This document shows, in pieces, positions 36,284 to 43,273 of a stretch of 64,000 bases of DNA. The stretch lies in NCBI RefSeq assembly GCF_001693515.2, contig NZ_CP042968.1, positions 2,480,001 through 2,544,000 of the forward strand, read 5' to 3'. This DNA is from Bradyrhizobium paxllaeri. Its GTDB lineage: Bacteria; Pseudomonadota; Alphaproteobacteria; Rhizobiales; Xanthobacteraceae. A program made the translations under genes and the position numbers. The notes under the pieces are model-generated. The model was not told where the DNA came from and ran no database searches. It worked only from the letters and a program-made list of their open reading frames with translations. Numbering within the stretch: the stretch's first letter is position 1; each line of letters begins with the position of its first letter.

Positions 36284-36302
36284 CAAAGAGGAGAGTGACG
36301 CT

Positions 36303-38096
36303 ATGGTTGGCTTTGTACCAAGTGAAAAACCATCAGCTACCGGAAAAGTGCTGCGAAAGAGGGCCGCAGGTTGGCATAAACGTTCCTGCGCGGCGTTGCT
36401 CGGTGCGACGACACTGATGTCAATTTCACTGTGCGGGCCGGCTAGCACGCCGGCAACCGCACAGCCGGCACAGAAGCCAAATATCCTCTTCATCATGGGT
36501 GACGACATCGGCCTCTACCAGCCGAGCATCTACCATCGCGGCCTGATGGTCGGCGAGACGCCCAATATCGATCGCATCGGCAATGAAGGCGCGATCTTCA
36601 CACATTACTACGCCGAGCAGAGCTGCACCGCCGGCCGGAACGCCTTCTTCACCGGCATGCATCCGCTGCGCACCGGCATGATTCCTCCGCAGCTTCCCGG
36701 CAGCCCGTCCTACCTGCGGCCCGGCACGCCAGCGATCGCAAAGTTCCTGCTCGATCTCGGCTACAACACCGGCGAGTTCGGCAAGAACCATCTCGGCGAT
36801 CACACCGACTCGTTGCCGACCGCGCATGGCTTCCAGGAATATTGGGGCTACCTGTATCACCTCGACGCGATGCAGGGCGTGAGCTTCCCGGACATCAACA
36901 AGAGCCCCACCCAGCAGGCGGTCGCCCCGCCATGCAAGAACACGCCGATCCCCGGCATCCCGGAGGTGCCGGGCGCGGTCGATCCGAAAACGACGGTTTG
37001 CCTCACGCCCCCGCGCAACATCCTGTCGTGCAAGTCATCGGACGGCACGGGCAGGAACCAGACGTGCGTCGATCAGGGCCCGCTGACGCTCGACCGATCG
37101 AAGAGTGTCGACGAGGAAATCTCGGCCAAGGTCATCGACTTCCTCGATCGCAACGACCCGAAGACGACGGGCAAGCCTTTCTTCGTCTACTACAATCCTG
37201 CGCGCATGCACATCACGACCGTGCTGAACGACAAGTACGCGGCCATGGTCGGCGAGCCCGGCGGCAAGGATTGGGGTCTCAACGAGGCCGGCATGAAGCA
37301 GATGGATGACAACATCGGCTATGTGCTGAAGAAGCTGCAGGACATGGGACAGTCCGACAACACGATCGTCGTATTCACGACCGACAACGGTGCCGAGACC
37401 ATCACCTTTCCGGACGGTGGCACCACTCCGTTCAAGGGCGGCAAGTTGAGCACCTGGGAAGGCGGCATGCGCGCGCCGGCGGTCGTTCGCTGGCCGGGCG
37501 TCATCAAGCCCGGTACCGTCAAGAACGAAATGTTCGCAGCCCTCGACTGGCTGTCGACGTTTGTCAACATCGGCGGCGGCGCCAAGGGCGACCAACTGAA
37601 GAAGCGCATCGAGGCCGGCCAATATCCCGGCATCGTCAAGACGACGCTCGATGGCGTCGATCAGACCGAATACCTTTCGGGGCGTTCGGAAAAGTCTGCG
37701 CGCGATACCTTCTTCTACTATTCGGGCAAGGATCCATCGGCGGTCCGCTACAAGAACTGGAAGATCTATTTCACGATGGTGTCCGACAACCCGGCGGGCT
37801 TTATAGCTGGAGCCCTTCCTTATCACTGGGCGCAGGTCGTCAACATCAAGCGCGACCCGTTTGAGACCTCAGTGGGCACGCAAATAAAGACCCTCATGGG
37901 CCAGGGTGGCTCAATCGGCTCGCCCTCTACAGCCTACGTCTATGACTGGAACATGCTGCCGATCGGCCAGGCGCTCTGGCTGAAGGAACTCGAGACTTAT
38001 ACTGCATACCCGCCGCTGCAGGACCCGGCGAGCTACAACCTCGAGCAGGTAATACAGCAGATCAAGCAGGCCAAAACTGCCGGTCGCAGCGACTAG
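36303..38096 (+). CDS. Exported type I arylsulfatase
   Basis: A 597-residue sulfatase. A basic N-region and hydrophobic h-region (AALLGATTLMSISLCGPA) form a signal peptide ending near TPATA. Then NILFIMGDDIG supplies metal-binding Asp pairs. Active-site Cys108 sits in SCTAGRNAFFTGMHPLRTGM, a C-x-A-x-R variant of the usual C-x-P-x-R. FTTDNGAE supplies the second metal/sulfate-site Asp-Asn. The ATG at 36303 has AAAGAGGAGAG upstream; an in-frame ATG at 36277 is less likely. The substrate is probably an aryl or choline-type sulfate ester, scavenged in the periplasm. It is paired with the formylglycine-generating enzyme gene just upstream. Confidence 0.92.
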   Translation: MVGFVPSEKPSATGKVLRKRAAGWHKRSCAALLGATTLMSISLCGPASTPATAQPAQKPNILFIMGDDIGLYQPSIYHRGLMVGETPNIDRIGNEGAIFTHYYAEQSCTAGRNAFFTGMHPLRTGMIPPQLPGSPSYLRPGTPAIAKFLLDLGYNTGEFGKNHLGDHTDSLPTAHGFQEYWGYLYHLDAMQGVSFPDINKSPTQQAVAPPCKNTPIPGIPEVPGAVDPKTTVCLTPPRNILSCKSSDGTGRNQTCVDQGPLTLDRSKSVDEEISAKVIDFLDRNDPKTTGKPFFVYYNPARMHITTVLNDKYAAMVGEPGGKDWGLNEAGMKQMDDNIGYVLKKLQDMGQSDNTIVVFTTDNGAETITFPDGGTTPFKGGKLSTWEGGMRAPAVVRWPGVIKPGTVKNEMFAALDWLSTFVNIGGGAKGDQLKKRIEAGQYPGIVKTTLDGVDQTEYLSGRSEKSARDTFFYYSGKDPSAVRYKNWKIYFTMVSDNPAGFIAGALPYHWAQVVNIKRDPFETSVGTQIKTLMGQGGSIGSPSTAYVYDWNMLPIGQALWLKELETYTAYPPLQDPASYNLEQVIQQIKQAKTAGRSD

Positions 38097-38124
38097 CTGC
38101 GCGCGACGAGCGCGATCCGACGAA

Positions 38125-38149
38125 GCGGGCGCCCAGCAAGGGCGCCCGC
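38125..38149 (+). terminator. Strong hairpin after the arylsulfatase gene
   Basis: A perfect 10-bp stem (GCGGGCGCCC / GGGCGCCCGC) with an AGCAA loop, 28 nt after the stop. No T-tract follows, so it may slow or protect the transcript end rather than act as a classical intrinsic terminator. Confidence 0.5.
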
Positions 38150-38182
38150 CAATGGAATAGCGAGCAAAGTGATCAAGGAGGA

Positions 38183-38245
38183 AGCGCCGGACCGGTCGGC
38201 ACCTCCGCAAGCCGTGTCGGCTTCCGATGCATCAAGCGAACAGAG
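38183..38245 (+). pseudogene. C-terminal relic of a second formylglycine-generating enzyme gene
   Basis: One frame reads GPVGTSASRVGFRCIKRTE, which aligns with the C-terminus of the intact enzyme upstream (EPVDTSTSHLGFRCIRRK). The DNA also matches: GGCTT-cgatgcatca-GCGAA with single changes against 36247-36266. Nothing upstream of about 38183 continues the similarity; the hairpin and the sulfatase stop occupy that space. The relic is followed by a GGGAGAGG site and a short ORF, mirroring the layout after the intact copy. Confidence 0.65.
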
Positions 38246-38275
38246 GCAATTGCATCAGAACGGGAGAGGCGCGTC

Positions 38276-38407
38276 ATGAGCATCGATGAGAAATCAGATC
38301 GAGAAGGCAATCCAGTCGCGCACTGGCAGGTAGAATGTGCGGTCGGCGGGCGCTCCGTGTGGGGCTCCCGCTTTTACGGCTTCCACAATCGATGCCTTCG
38401 TCGATGA
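38276..38407 (+). CDS. Short ORF (43 aa) after the FGE relic, doubtful
   Basis: ATG-initiated frame MSIDEKSDREGNPVAHWQVE with GGGAGAGG about 7 nt upstream. It ends 12 nt before the HAD-family gene start. No family is recognised. It may be the truncated start of a lost sulfatase that followed the relic enzyme gene, or simply a leader. Coding is unproven. Confidence 0.25.
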   Translation: MSIDEKSDREGNPVAHWQVECAVGGRSVWGSRFYGFHNRCLRR

Positions 38408-38419
38408 AAGGAGCCAACT

Positions 38420-39445
38420 ATGTCAACTTCCTTCGGTGTCAACCGCCGTATCCTGCTCTCGTCCCTGGCTTTGCTTCCGGCTCTGATCGGGTCGCTGCGT
38501 CCAATATCCGTGCTGGCACAGGCACGCGATCCACTACCGTCCTGGAACGAGGGGGCGACCAAGGCCTCGATCCTCGATTTTGTCGCGCGGGTCACAACGC
38601 AAGGCGGGCCTTTCTTCGTTCGGGTCGATCAGCGCATCGCGACTTTCGACAACGACGGTACCCTTTGGGTCGAACAGCCGATGTACGTGCAACTGGCCTT
38701 CGTGCTCGACCGCGTGAAGGCCATGGCGCCCATGCATCCGGAATGGAAAACCAAGCAGCCCTTCGCTGCAGTGCTGGACGGCGACCTGAAGGCGCTGGCC
38801 GCGTCCGGTGAAAAGGGATTGGTCGAACTGGTTGCGGTGACGCATGCCGGCATGACCACGGCGGAGTTTGAGAAGATCGTCACGGATTGGCTGTCGACCG
38901 CGCGTGATCACCGCTTCAAGCGGCCTTATACCGAACTGGTCTACCAGCCGATGCTCGAACTTCTTGCTTACCTCCGGGCCAATGGCTTCAAGACCTTTAT
39001 CGCGTCAGGCGGCGGCATCGAGTTCATGCGGCCGTGGACCGAGCGGATCTACGGCGTGCCGCCGGAGCAGGTCATCGGGTCGTCGATCAAGACCCGATTT
39101 GAGATGAAGGATGGCGCGCCGACGCTTTTCCGGCTGCCTGACATCAACTTCATCGACGACAAGGTAGGAAAGCCGATCGGCATCAACGAGCATATCGGGC
39201 GACGTCCGATTGCGGCGTTCGGTAATTCCGACGGCGATCTCGAAATGCTGCAATGGGCGACGCTCGGCGCCAGTGGCGCGCGGTTCGGCTTGATCGTGCA
39301 CCACACCGATGCGGAACGCGAATACGCCTACGACCGTCAGTCGCATTTCGGGAAGCTCGACGTGGCGCTGGACGCCGCAGCGGTGAACAGGTGGACCGTG
39401 GTCGACATGAAGAAGGACTGGAAGCGCGTGTTCGCTTTCGAATAG
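38420..39445 (+). CDS. Exported HAD-superfamily phosphatase-like protein
   Basis: A 341-residue protein. The N-terminal signal resembles a Tat or Sec leader (VNRRILLSSLALLPALIGSLRPISVLAQA). The HAD motif I is FDNDGTLW (nucleophile Asp plus general-acid Asp, DxDGT). Motif II is FIASGGG; the lysine and motif III/IV region appear as IDDKVGKPIGINEHIGRRPIAAFGNSDGDLEML (GNSDGD). It resembles phosphoserine-phosphatase-like hydrolases. An AAAGGAG site precedes the ATG at 38420. It is the last gene of the sulfatase cassette; such HAD proteins often accompany arylsulfatase/FGE pairs. A phosphate or phosphonate ester substrate is inferred only. Confidence 0.88.
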   Translation: MSTSFGVNRRILLSSLALLPALIGSLRPISVLAQARDPLPSWNEGATKASILDFVARVTTQGGPFFVRVDQRIATFDNDGTLWVEQPMYVQLAFVLDRVKAMAPMHPEWKTKQPFAAVLDGDLKALAASGEKGLVELVAVTHAGMTTAEFEKIVTDWLSTARDHRFKRPYTELVYQPMLELLAYLRANGFKTFIASGGGIEFMRPWTERIYGVPPEQVIGSSIKTRFEMKDGAPTLFRLPDINFIDDKVGKPIGINEHIGRRPIAAFGNSDGDLEMLQWATLGASGARFGLIVHHTDAEREYAYDRQSHFGKLDVALDAAAVNRWTVVDMKKDWKRVFAFE

Positions 39446-39481
39446 ACGCACCGGATCGCAGCTTGGTCGTCCTTTTGAGTC

Positions 39482-39604
39482 TCACTGCGCTTCCAGGCCG
39501 AGGTGAGACGGGTGTTTCAGTCGCTGTGGACGGAGGGTAATGCCCGGTTTCTTACGGAGGAACTCCTGCGGGCGACCGGAATTGTTGGCGGTATCAGGAG
39601 GCTG
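39482..39604 (+). pseudogene. Displaced remnant of the glnE 3' end
   Basis: In one frame the sequence reads SLRFQAEVRRVFQSLWTEGN. It matches the GlnE C-terminus (RLRETQGEVRRVFGALVAGG) at LR, Q, EVRRVF and L. The frame continues open for about 25 more codons and stops just inside the next gene start. The 18-bp identity at 39499-39516 is part of it. I read this as the original glnE tail separated from the gene by the sulfatase cassette. Confidence 0.5.
39499..39516 (+). repeat. Direct repeat, right copy (glnE tail remnant)
   Basis: CGAGGTGAGACGGGTGTT, identical to 34916-34933. The two copies lie 4583 bp apart and define the outer limits of the proposed sulfatase insertion. Confidence 0.8.
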
Positions 39605-39606
39605 GG

Positions 39607-39801
39607 ATGCATACCGTGATCAATATCTTCGAAAAACCCATGGAACGCATTAGGAAGACCTGCGAGCTGATGGGCCTGGGCGCCGATTTCGACCGCAAGC
39701 TGCCGGAACTCCAAACCCATCTGGAAGGGCTGGTGGCCGAAGGGGAGACCAGCGAGGAGCGGCTGACCGTGAGCGGCCTGACCTTCGTCAAGCAGGGGTG
39801 A
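39607..39801 (+). CDS. Small conserved hypothetical protein (64 aa)
   Basis: A 64-residue soluble protein, MHTVINIFEKPMERIRKTCE then LMGLGADFDRKLPELQTHLEGLVAEGETSEERLTVSGLTFVKQG, largely helical. CAGGAGGC lies 7 nt upstream of the ATG, an excellent ribosome-binding site. If the sulfatase cassette is an insertion, this was the gene following glnE. Function unknown. Confidence 0.8.
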   Translation: MHTVINIFEKPMERIRKTCELMGLGADFDRKLPELQTHLEGLVAEGETSEERLTVSGLTFVKQG

Positions 39802-39842
39802 TGGGCCTCGGGCGAGGCCTGAGTAGCGCCGGCAAAACGGCG

Positions 39843-40064
39843 TCAGGAAATTTCGTCCGGAAGCTTCCAGGCTGGATCCGGCGCGCAGCCTTGCTCCCTG
39901 GTTTCCTTGACGCGATAGCCGGCCGGCAGAACCTGTCCGCCTGCTTGGTCAGCAACGGGAATATCGAAAATCAGGCCGGCCTGAAGCGCTTGCTTCCAGG
40001 CCTCCGCCTCGGTCGGAAGGCCGGGGCCGATCTGCCTGTCGCCATCGAAAAGCGCGTAAGGCAT
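39843..40064 (-). CDS. Small hypothetical protein (73 aa)
   Basis: A 73-residue protein MPYALFDGDRQIGPGLPTEAEAWKQALQAGLIFDIPVADQAGG and onward to WKLPDEIS. GGAGGGG lies 3-4 nt before the ATG at 40064. The composition and ribosome-binding site support coding. It resembles small hypotheticals common in Bradyrhizobium; no function is assigned. It is convergent with the gene ending at 39801. Confidence 0.7.
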   Translation of the reverse strand: MPYALFDGDRQIGPGLPTEAEAWKQALQAGLIFDIPVADQAGGQVLPAGYRVKETREQGCAPDPAWKLPDEIS

Positions 40065-40349
40065 GAACCCCTCCAATCAAAACCCCGCCAGCTATCTAAA
40101 ATAACTGACGGGGCTTTGAGCTGATATTTCCGGTTGGATTTCTCCTTCCTGATCTACCTGCTCACATCTGTAACGCCGGACCAGGGGCATCGTTCCGAAA
40201 CTTTTGGGTTCGGGTGAAGAAAAGGCTTCGCCTGCGATTGATGGGAACGGGCCGCAATGACGCCTTTCGGCGGCCCGCCCCAATCGCGTGGAACTATTGC
40301 CACTTTTTCCTGCTTGAGATCGAACCTTCAACCCTCAAGCGGATCGCCC

Positions 40350-40616
40350 ATGCGCAAACTGTTATTTGGAATCGCACTCGCCCTACCCATCGCCTTTGTG
40401 CCCCCGGCGACGGCAATGCCCCGAGGCTATCCGTTGGTCCAGGACTCGCTGGTCAACGGCGATCTGATCCAAGTAAAGGGAGGGCACGGCTGGGGCCGCG
40501 GGCATGGCTGGGGCCGAGGGCATGGCTATCGTCCATTTGGTTGGAGCCGCGGCCGGAAAGTCGGCTGGCGCGGCCGTGGATGCCCGCCCGGCCACTGGAA
40601 AAAGGGCTGGTGCTGA
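40350..40616 (+). CDS. Secreted Gly/His/Trp-rich small protein
   Basis: An 88-residue protein. A signal peptide (MRKLLFGIALALPIAFVPPATA) precedes a short mature chain of about 66 residues: PLVQDSLVNGDLIQVKGGHG, then a tandem GWGRGHGWGRGHGYR repeat, and a basic C-terminus GWRGRGCPPGHWKKGWC with two cysteines. The repeat is also visible in the DNA at 40488-40525. Possible roles include metal binding through His or envelope association; none is demonstrated. The dispersed repeat 40644-40680 follows and may terminate transcription. Confidence 0.72.
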   Translation: MRKLLFGIALALPIAFVPPATAMPRGYPLVQDSLVNGDLIQVKGGHGWGRGHGWGRGHGYRPFGWSRGRKVGWRGRGCPPGHWKKGWC

Positions 40617-40643
40617 AACTGGAAGGCTGGCGACTTTCCCTCT

Positions 40644-40700
40644 AAAGCGGGATGATTTTCTTCGAATCGTCATCCCGCTTTGTCTTTTTGTTTGAGCATG
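40644..40700 (+). repeat. Dispersed palindromic repeat, copy 3 (one hairpin plus partial second arm)
   Basis: A perfect 11-bp stem AAGCGGGATGA (40645-40655) / TCATCCCGCTT (40670-40680) with a loop TTTTCTTCGAATCG, followed by TTGTCTTTTTGTTT and a truncated GAGCATG. It matches the first module of the copy at 17893. The T-rich tail means it can act as an intrinsic terminator between the convergent secreted-protein gene and the anti-sigma gene. Confidence 0.8.
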
Positions 40701-40711
40701 CCCCGGGGCGA

Positions 40712-41464
40712 CTACAACGCCCGCGCGGCATTGCCCTTGAACAGGATTGGGCCGGTCGGTCGTCCGATCGGTGAGCCGCCTTCAGGCTCCAGCGTGATCT
40801 CGAACAGCTGATCCTGCACGGTTTCCGGCAGCGCCTCCAGATCGAGCTGCAGCGTGCGGGACTGGCCGGTGATGGCGATCGATTTCGGGCCGATCGCGCG
40901 ATCCCACAAGGTCCAAACCTGCAGCGTGCGGCCGGCGGGAACCTCGATCGGCCGCAACGGTATCAACTCGACCCGGCCGTTCGCAAACGCGTTGACGATG
41001 GCGCCGGCCTCTTTCGTGGTGTCGTTCACCAGCACGGCGACATAAATGGGCTTGCGCTGGGCGAGCGCGAGCATGTCGTGACGAAGCTGGCGCGACGTCG
41101 CCAGCGCACCGATCATGATCATTGCAAAAAGTGCTGCAGCAAAGGCGCCGCCGATACCAAGGCCGCGCCAGAACCGGATGTTGTCCCAAAGGGTGGTGCC
41201 GCGTAGCGCGGCGCGTGCGGAGGGCAGGGCGTCGATCGGCGCGATTTTGGTTGCATCCGCGATGCGCTGCCAAAGCGCCGGGCTCGGTGGGGTTTCCTCG
41301 GCCGTGAGATCGAGGTCCGCAAGCCGCTCCCGCCACGCGCTGACAGCCTGAGCAAACGATTGGTCGGTTGCGATGCGCCGTTCGGCGTCGGCGTGCTCCG
41401 CACTGTCAAGGAGGCCCATCACGTAATCGGCGGCCATGGCGTTATCTGCGTCGTGCGGGTTCAT
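40712..41464 (-). CDS. Membrane anti-sigma factor (RskA-like) of the adjacent ECF sigma
   Basis: A 250-residue protein. The cytoplasmic N-terminal ZAS-like region reads MNPHDADNAMAADYVMGLLDSAEHADAERRIATDQSFAQAVSAWRERLADLDL. One TM follows (LGIGGAFAAALFAMIMIGALA). The periplasmic RskA-type domain has YVAVLVNDTTKEAGAIVNAF ... LQVWTLWDRAIGPKSIAITG. The ATG at 41464 overlaps the sigma stop by 4 nt. It sequesters the sigma factor until a periplasmic signal triggers proteolysis. Confidence 0.9.
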   Translation of the reverse strand: MNPHDADNAMAADYVMGLLDSAEHADAERRIATDQSFAQAVSAWRERLADLDLTAEETPPSPALWQRIADATKIAPIDALPSARAALRGTTLWDNIRFWRGLGIGGAFAAALFAMIMIGALATSRQLRHDMLALAQRKPIYVAVLVNDTTKEAGAIVNAFANGRVELIPLRPIEVPAGRTLQVWTLWDRAIGPKSIAITGQSRTLQLDLEALPETVQDQLFEITLEPEGGSPIGRPTGPILFKGNAARAL

Positions 41465-42039
41465 CCCATGCACTCCTGCAACGCAAAGAGGCTGCGCCGT
41501 ACCCAGCTTTTGACCGTGCCGAGCGGAACCTTGAGCCGTCCCGCCAATTCGCCGTGGCTCATGCCGTGAACATAGGCCAGCACCACTACGTCGCGGCGGG
41601 GGCGGTCGATCTGTTCGAGACACCGGCGCAGCGCGCTGGTCTCCGGCATCCGCGACAGGGTGGCCTCGCAGTCGACATCCCCGGCGCTTTCATCTGATGC
41701 TTCATAGCGGTGCTCATCGCGATGAATGCTCAGCGCCCGGTTGCGCACCACCGCATAGAGCCAGCCGCGCGCGCTGCCGCGGCGCGGATCGAAGCCGGCC
41801 GCACCGCGCCAGATCCGGATAAAGGCGTCGTGTACCGCCTCTTCCGCAAGGTCCTGGCGAAACAGGATGCGGCGTGCGATGCCGACCATGCGCGGCGCCT
41901 CGCTGTCGTAGATCACGCGCAATGCCGTGCGGTCGCCCGCCGCGCAACGCGCCAGGGCCGCGGCCAACTGCGCCTCGCGCTCCTGATCGCGCAGGTCGGG
42001 GGCCTGCAGGCTGGCGGTGATGGTGCCATTTCCGGTCAT
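41461..42039 (-). CDS. ECF RNA polymerase sigma factor (SigK/RpoE-like)
   Basis: About 192 residues. Region 2 reads LAAALARCAAGDRTALRVIYDSEAPRMVGIARRILFRQDLAEEAVHDAFIRIWRGAAGFDPRRGSARGWLYAVVRNRALSIHR. Region 4 is ALRRCLEQIDRPRRDVVVLAYVHGMSHGELAGRLKVPLGTVKSWVRRSLFALQECM. The start at 42039 (MTGNGTITA) agrees with AAGGGC upstream and with the candidate promoter at about 42064-42090; a longer frame to 42171 would run through that promoter. The anti-sigma gene overlaps by 4 nt, and a DUF4394 gene diverges. Confidence 0.92.
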   Translation of the reverse strand: MTGNGTITASLQAPDLRDQEREAQLAAALARCAAGDRTALRVIYDSEAPRMVGIARRILFRQDLAEEAVHDAFIRIWRGAAGFDPRRGSARGWLYAVVRNRALSIHRDEHRYEASDESAGDVDCEATLSRMPETSALRRCLEQIDRPRRDVVVLAYVHGMSHGELAGRLKVPLGTVKSWVRRSLFALQECMG

Positions 42040-42063
42040 GTCTATGCCCTTGCATAGTTGTTC

Positions 42064-42145
42064 TACCTTGAGATGCGGCATTTGGATGCATGTGCCGAAA
42101 ATTATTTTCGGTGTGCTGCATCCGTTTCGCCGCGCCGCCGGTACC
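42064..42145. promoter_or_regulatory. Divergent pair of candidate ECF promoters with central palindrome
   Basis: Plus strand: TGCATCC (42117-42123), 16 nt, then GGTACC from 42140, toward the DUF4394 gene. Minus strand: TGCATCC (complement of 42084-42090), 16 nt, then GGTAGAA (complement of 42061-42067), toward the sigma gene. The -35 element and spacing are identical on both strands, and the -10 shares GGTA. Between them is a perfect 17-bp palindrome CCGAAAATTATTTTCGG (42095-42111). Confidence 0.7.
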
Positions 42146-42192
42146 CGCTGTGTTGGTCCCGAGAGGATCACTCGAACACAGGGAGCTTTACG

Positions 42193-42969
42193 ATGAATTT
42201 TCGCTCAATTTTCGCCGCCTCAGTCACACTGTTGCTGTCATCCGCAGCCGCCAATGCCGCGCAGGTCGCCGCCCTGATCGGCGGCGACACCATTGCGATG
42301 GTTGACACCGCGCAGAAGAAGGCGACCGGGTCCGTCAAGGTCACCGGCATTTCCGGCGCGCTGGTCGGCATCGACGTACGTCCGGCCGACGGCTTGCTCT
42401 ATGGATTGGTCGACGATGGCACCATTGTGACCATCGCGCAGGACGGCAAGGCCACGACGAAATCGAAGCTCGACACCATGCTGGCCAAGGGCGTGACCGC
42501 GACGGTCGATTTCAATCCGGTGGCGGACCGCCTGCGCGTGATGGGCGCGGACGGGATGAACCTGCGCGCCAATGTCGATGACGGCAAGGTGACCAAGGAC
42601 GGCGACCACAAATTTGCCGAGGGCGACATGCACAAGGGCGAGAAGCCGAACATCGTCGCCGGCGCCTATACCAATTCGGTCAAGGGCGCAAAGGAGACGG
42701 CGTTGTTCAACATCGACGGTACCATCAGCGGATTGATCAAGCAGGCGCCGCCGAATGACGGCGTGCTCGGCGCGATCGGCAAGCTTGGGGTCAAGGCGGA
42801 TAGCGTCGCGTTCGACATCTGGTCCGACGGCGCCGGCAAGAACGAAGCGTGGCTATTGGCGGGCGGCACGCTCTACAGCGTAGACCTCGCTACCGGAAAG
42901 GCGACCGAGGCCGCCAAGATCGCCGGCATCAACGGCACGGTGAAGGACATTGCCGTCATGGGAATGTAG
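42193..42969 (+). CDS. Exported DUF4394-domain protein
   Basis: A 258-residue exported protein. The signal peptide (MNFRSIFAASVTLLLSSAAANA) is followed by one DUF4394 domain: LIGGDTIAMVDTAQKKATGSVKVTGISGALVGIDVRPADGLLYGLVDDGTI, VDFNPVADRLRVMGADGMNLRANVDDG and a beta-propeller-like end SVDLATGKATEAAKIAGINGTVKDIAVMG. The ATG at 42193 has AGGGAG about 9 nt upstream. It is divergent from the ECF sigma gene and carries a matching ECF-type promoter, so it is probably the main target of that sigma factor. Confidence 0.9.
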   Translation: MNFRSIFAASVTLLLSSAAANAAQVAALIGGDTIAMVDTAQKKATGSVKVTGISGALVGIDVRPADGLLYGLVDDGTIVTIAQDGKATTKSKLDTMLAKGVTATVDFNPVADRLRVMGADGMNLRANVDDGKVTKDGDHKFAEGDMHKGEKPNIVAGAYTNSVKGAKETALFNIDGTISGLIKQAPPNDGVLGAIGKLGVKADSVAFDIWSDGAGKNEAWLLAGGTLYSVDLATGKATEAAKIAGINGTVKDIAVMGM

Positions 42970-42998
42970 CCGACCGCTGCAATCTCCGGACGTCCGAA

Positions 42999-43028
42999 TT
43001 CTGCCGGTTGCTTGCGCGACCGGCAGAA
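42999..43028. terminator. Hairpin between convergent DUF4394 and fdsD genes
   Basis: A perfect 10-bp stem TTCTGCCGGT / ACCGGCAGAA with a 10-nt loop. It can serve both strands as a transcript end. No long T-tract follows on either side. Confidence 0.55.
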
Positions 43029-43060
43029 CCTTGCTGCGAGTTCGGGTTCAGCCCTGAAGC

Positions 43061-43273
43061 CTACGCCTTCTTCAGCGTTTCGAGCGCGTCGCGGACATTG
43101 GGGTCCAGCCCCGTGCCGCCATTGTCGAGATGGGCGAAGATCGCCTTGCGCATCCGCGGGTCCCAGAACTTCCTGATGTGTTCGGCGATGCCAGGCACGG
43201 CCCTGTCATGGCCCTGGCTCTGGAAGAATTTTCCGATCTGGTTGGCCATGTAGATCAATCGATCAGGCGACAT
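43061..43273 (-). CDS. fdsD: Formate dehydrogenase subunit delta
   Basis: A 70-residue protein, MSPDRLIYMANQIGKFFQSQ then GHDRAVPGIAEHIRKFWDPRMRKAIFAHLDNGGTGLDPNVRDALETLKKA. The AxQIxxFFxSQ and IAxHIxKFWDPRMR pattern is typical of FdsD, which assists assembly of the soluble NAD-dependent Mo-formate dehydrogenase. It is the last gene of fdsG-fdsB-fdsA-fdhD-fdsD. It starts 11 nt inside the fdhD 3' end. Confidence 0.92.
   Translation of the reverse strand: MSPDRLIYMANQIGKFFQSQGHDRAVPGIAEHIRKFWDPRMRKAIFAHLDNGGTGLDPNVRDALETLKKA

Noticed and set aside
40488..40525. CRISPR-like or tandem repeat array
   Set aside because: It is a short coding duplication (Gly-Trp-Gly-Arg-Gly-His) inside a secreted protein gene, with no spacers.
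42040..42171. Longer N-terminus for the ECF sigma factor
   Set aside because: It would translate through the candidate ECF promoter and palindrome. The ATG at 42039 has a ribosome-binding site and gives normal family length.
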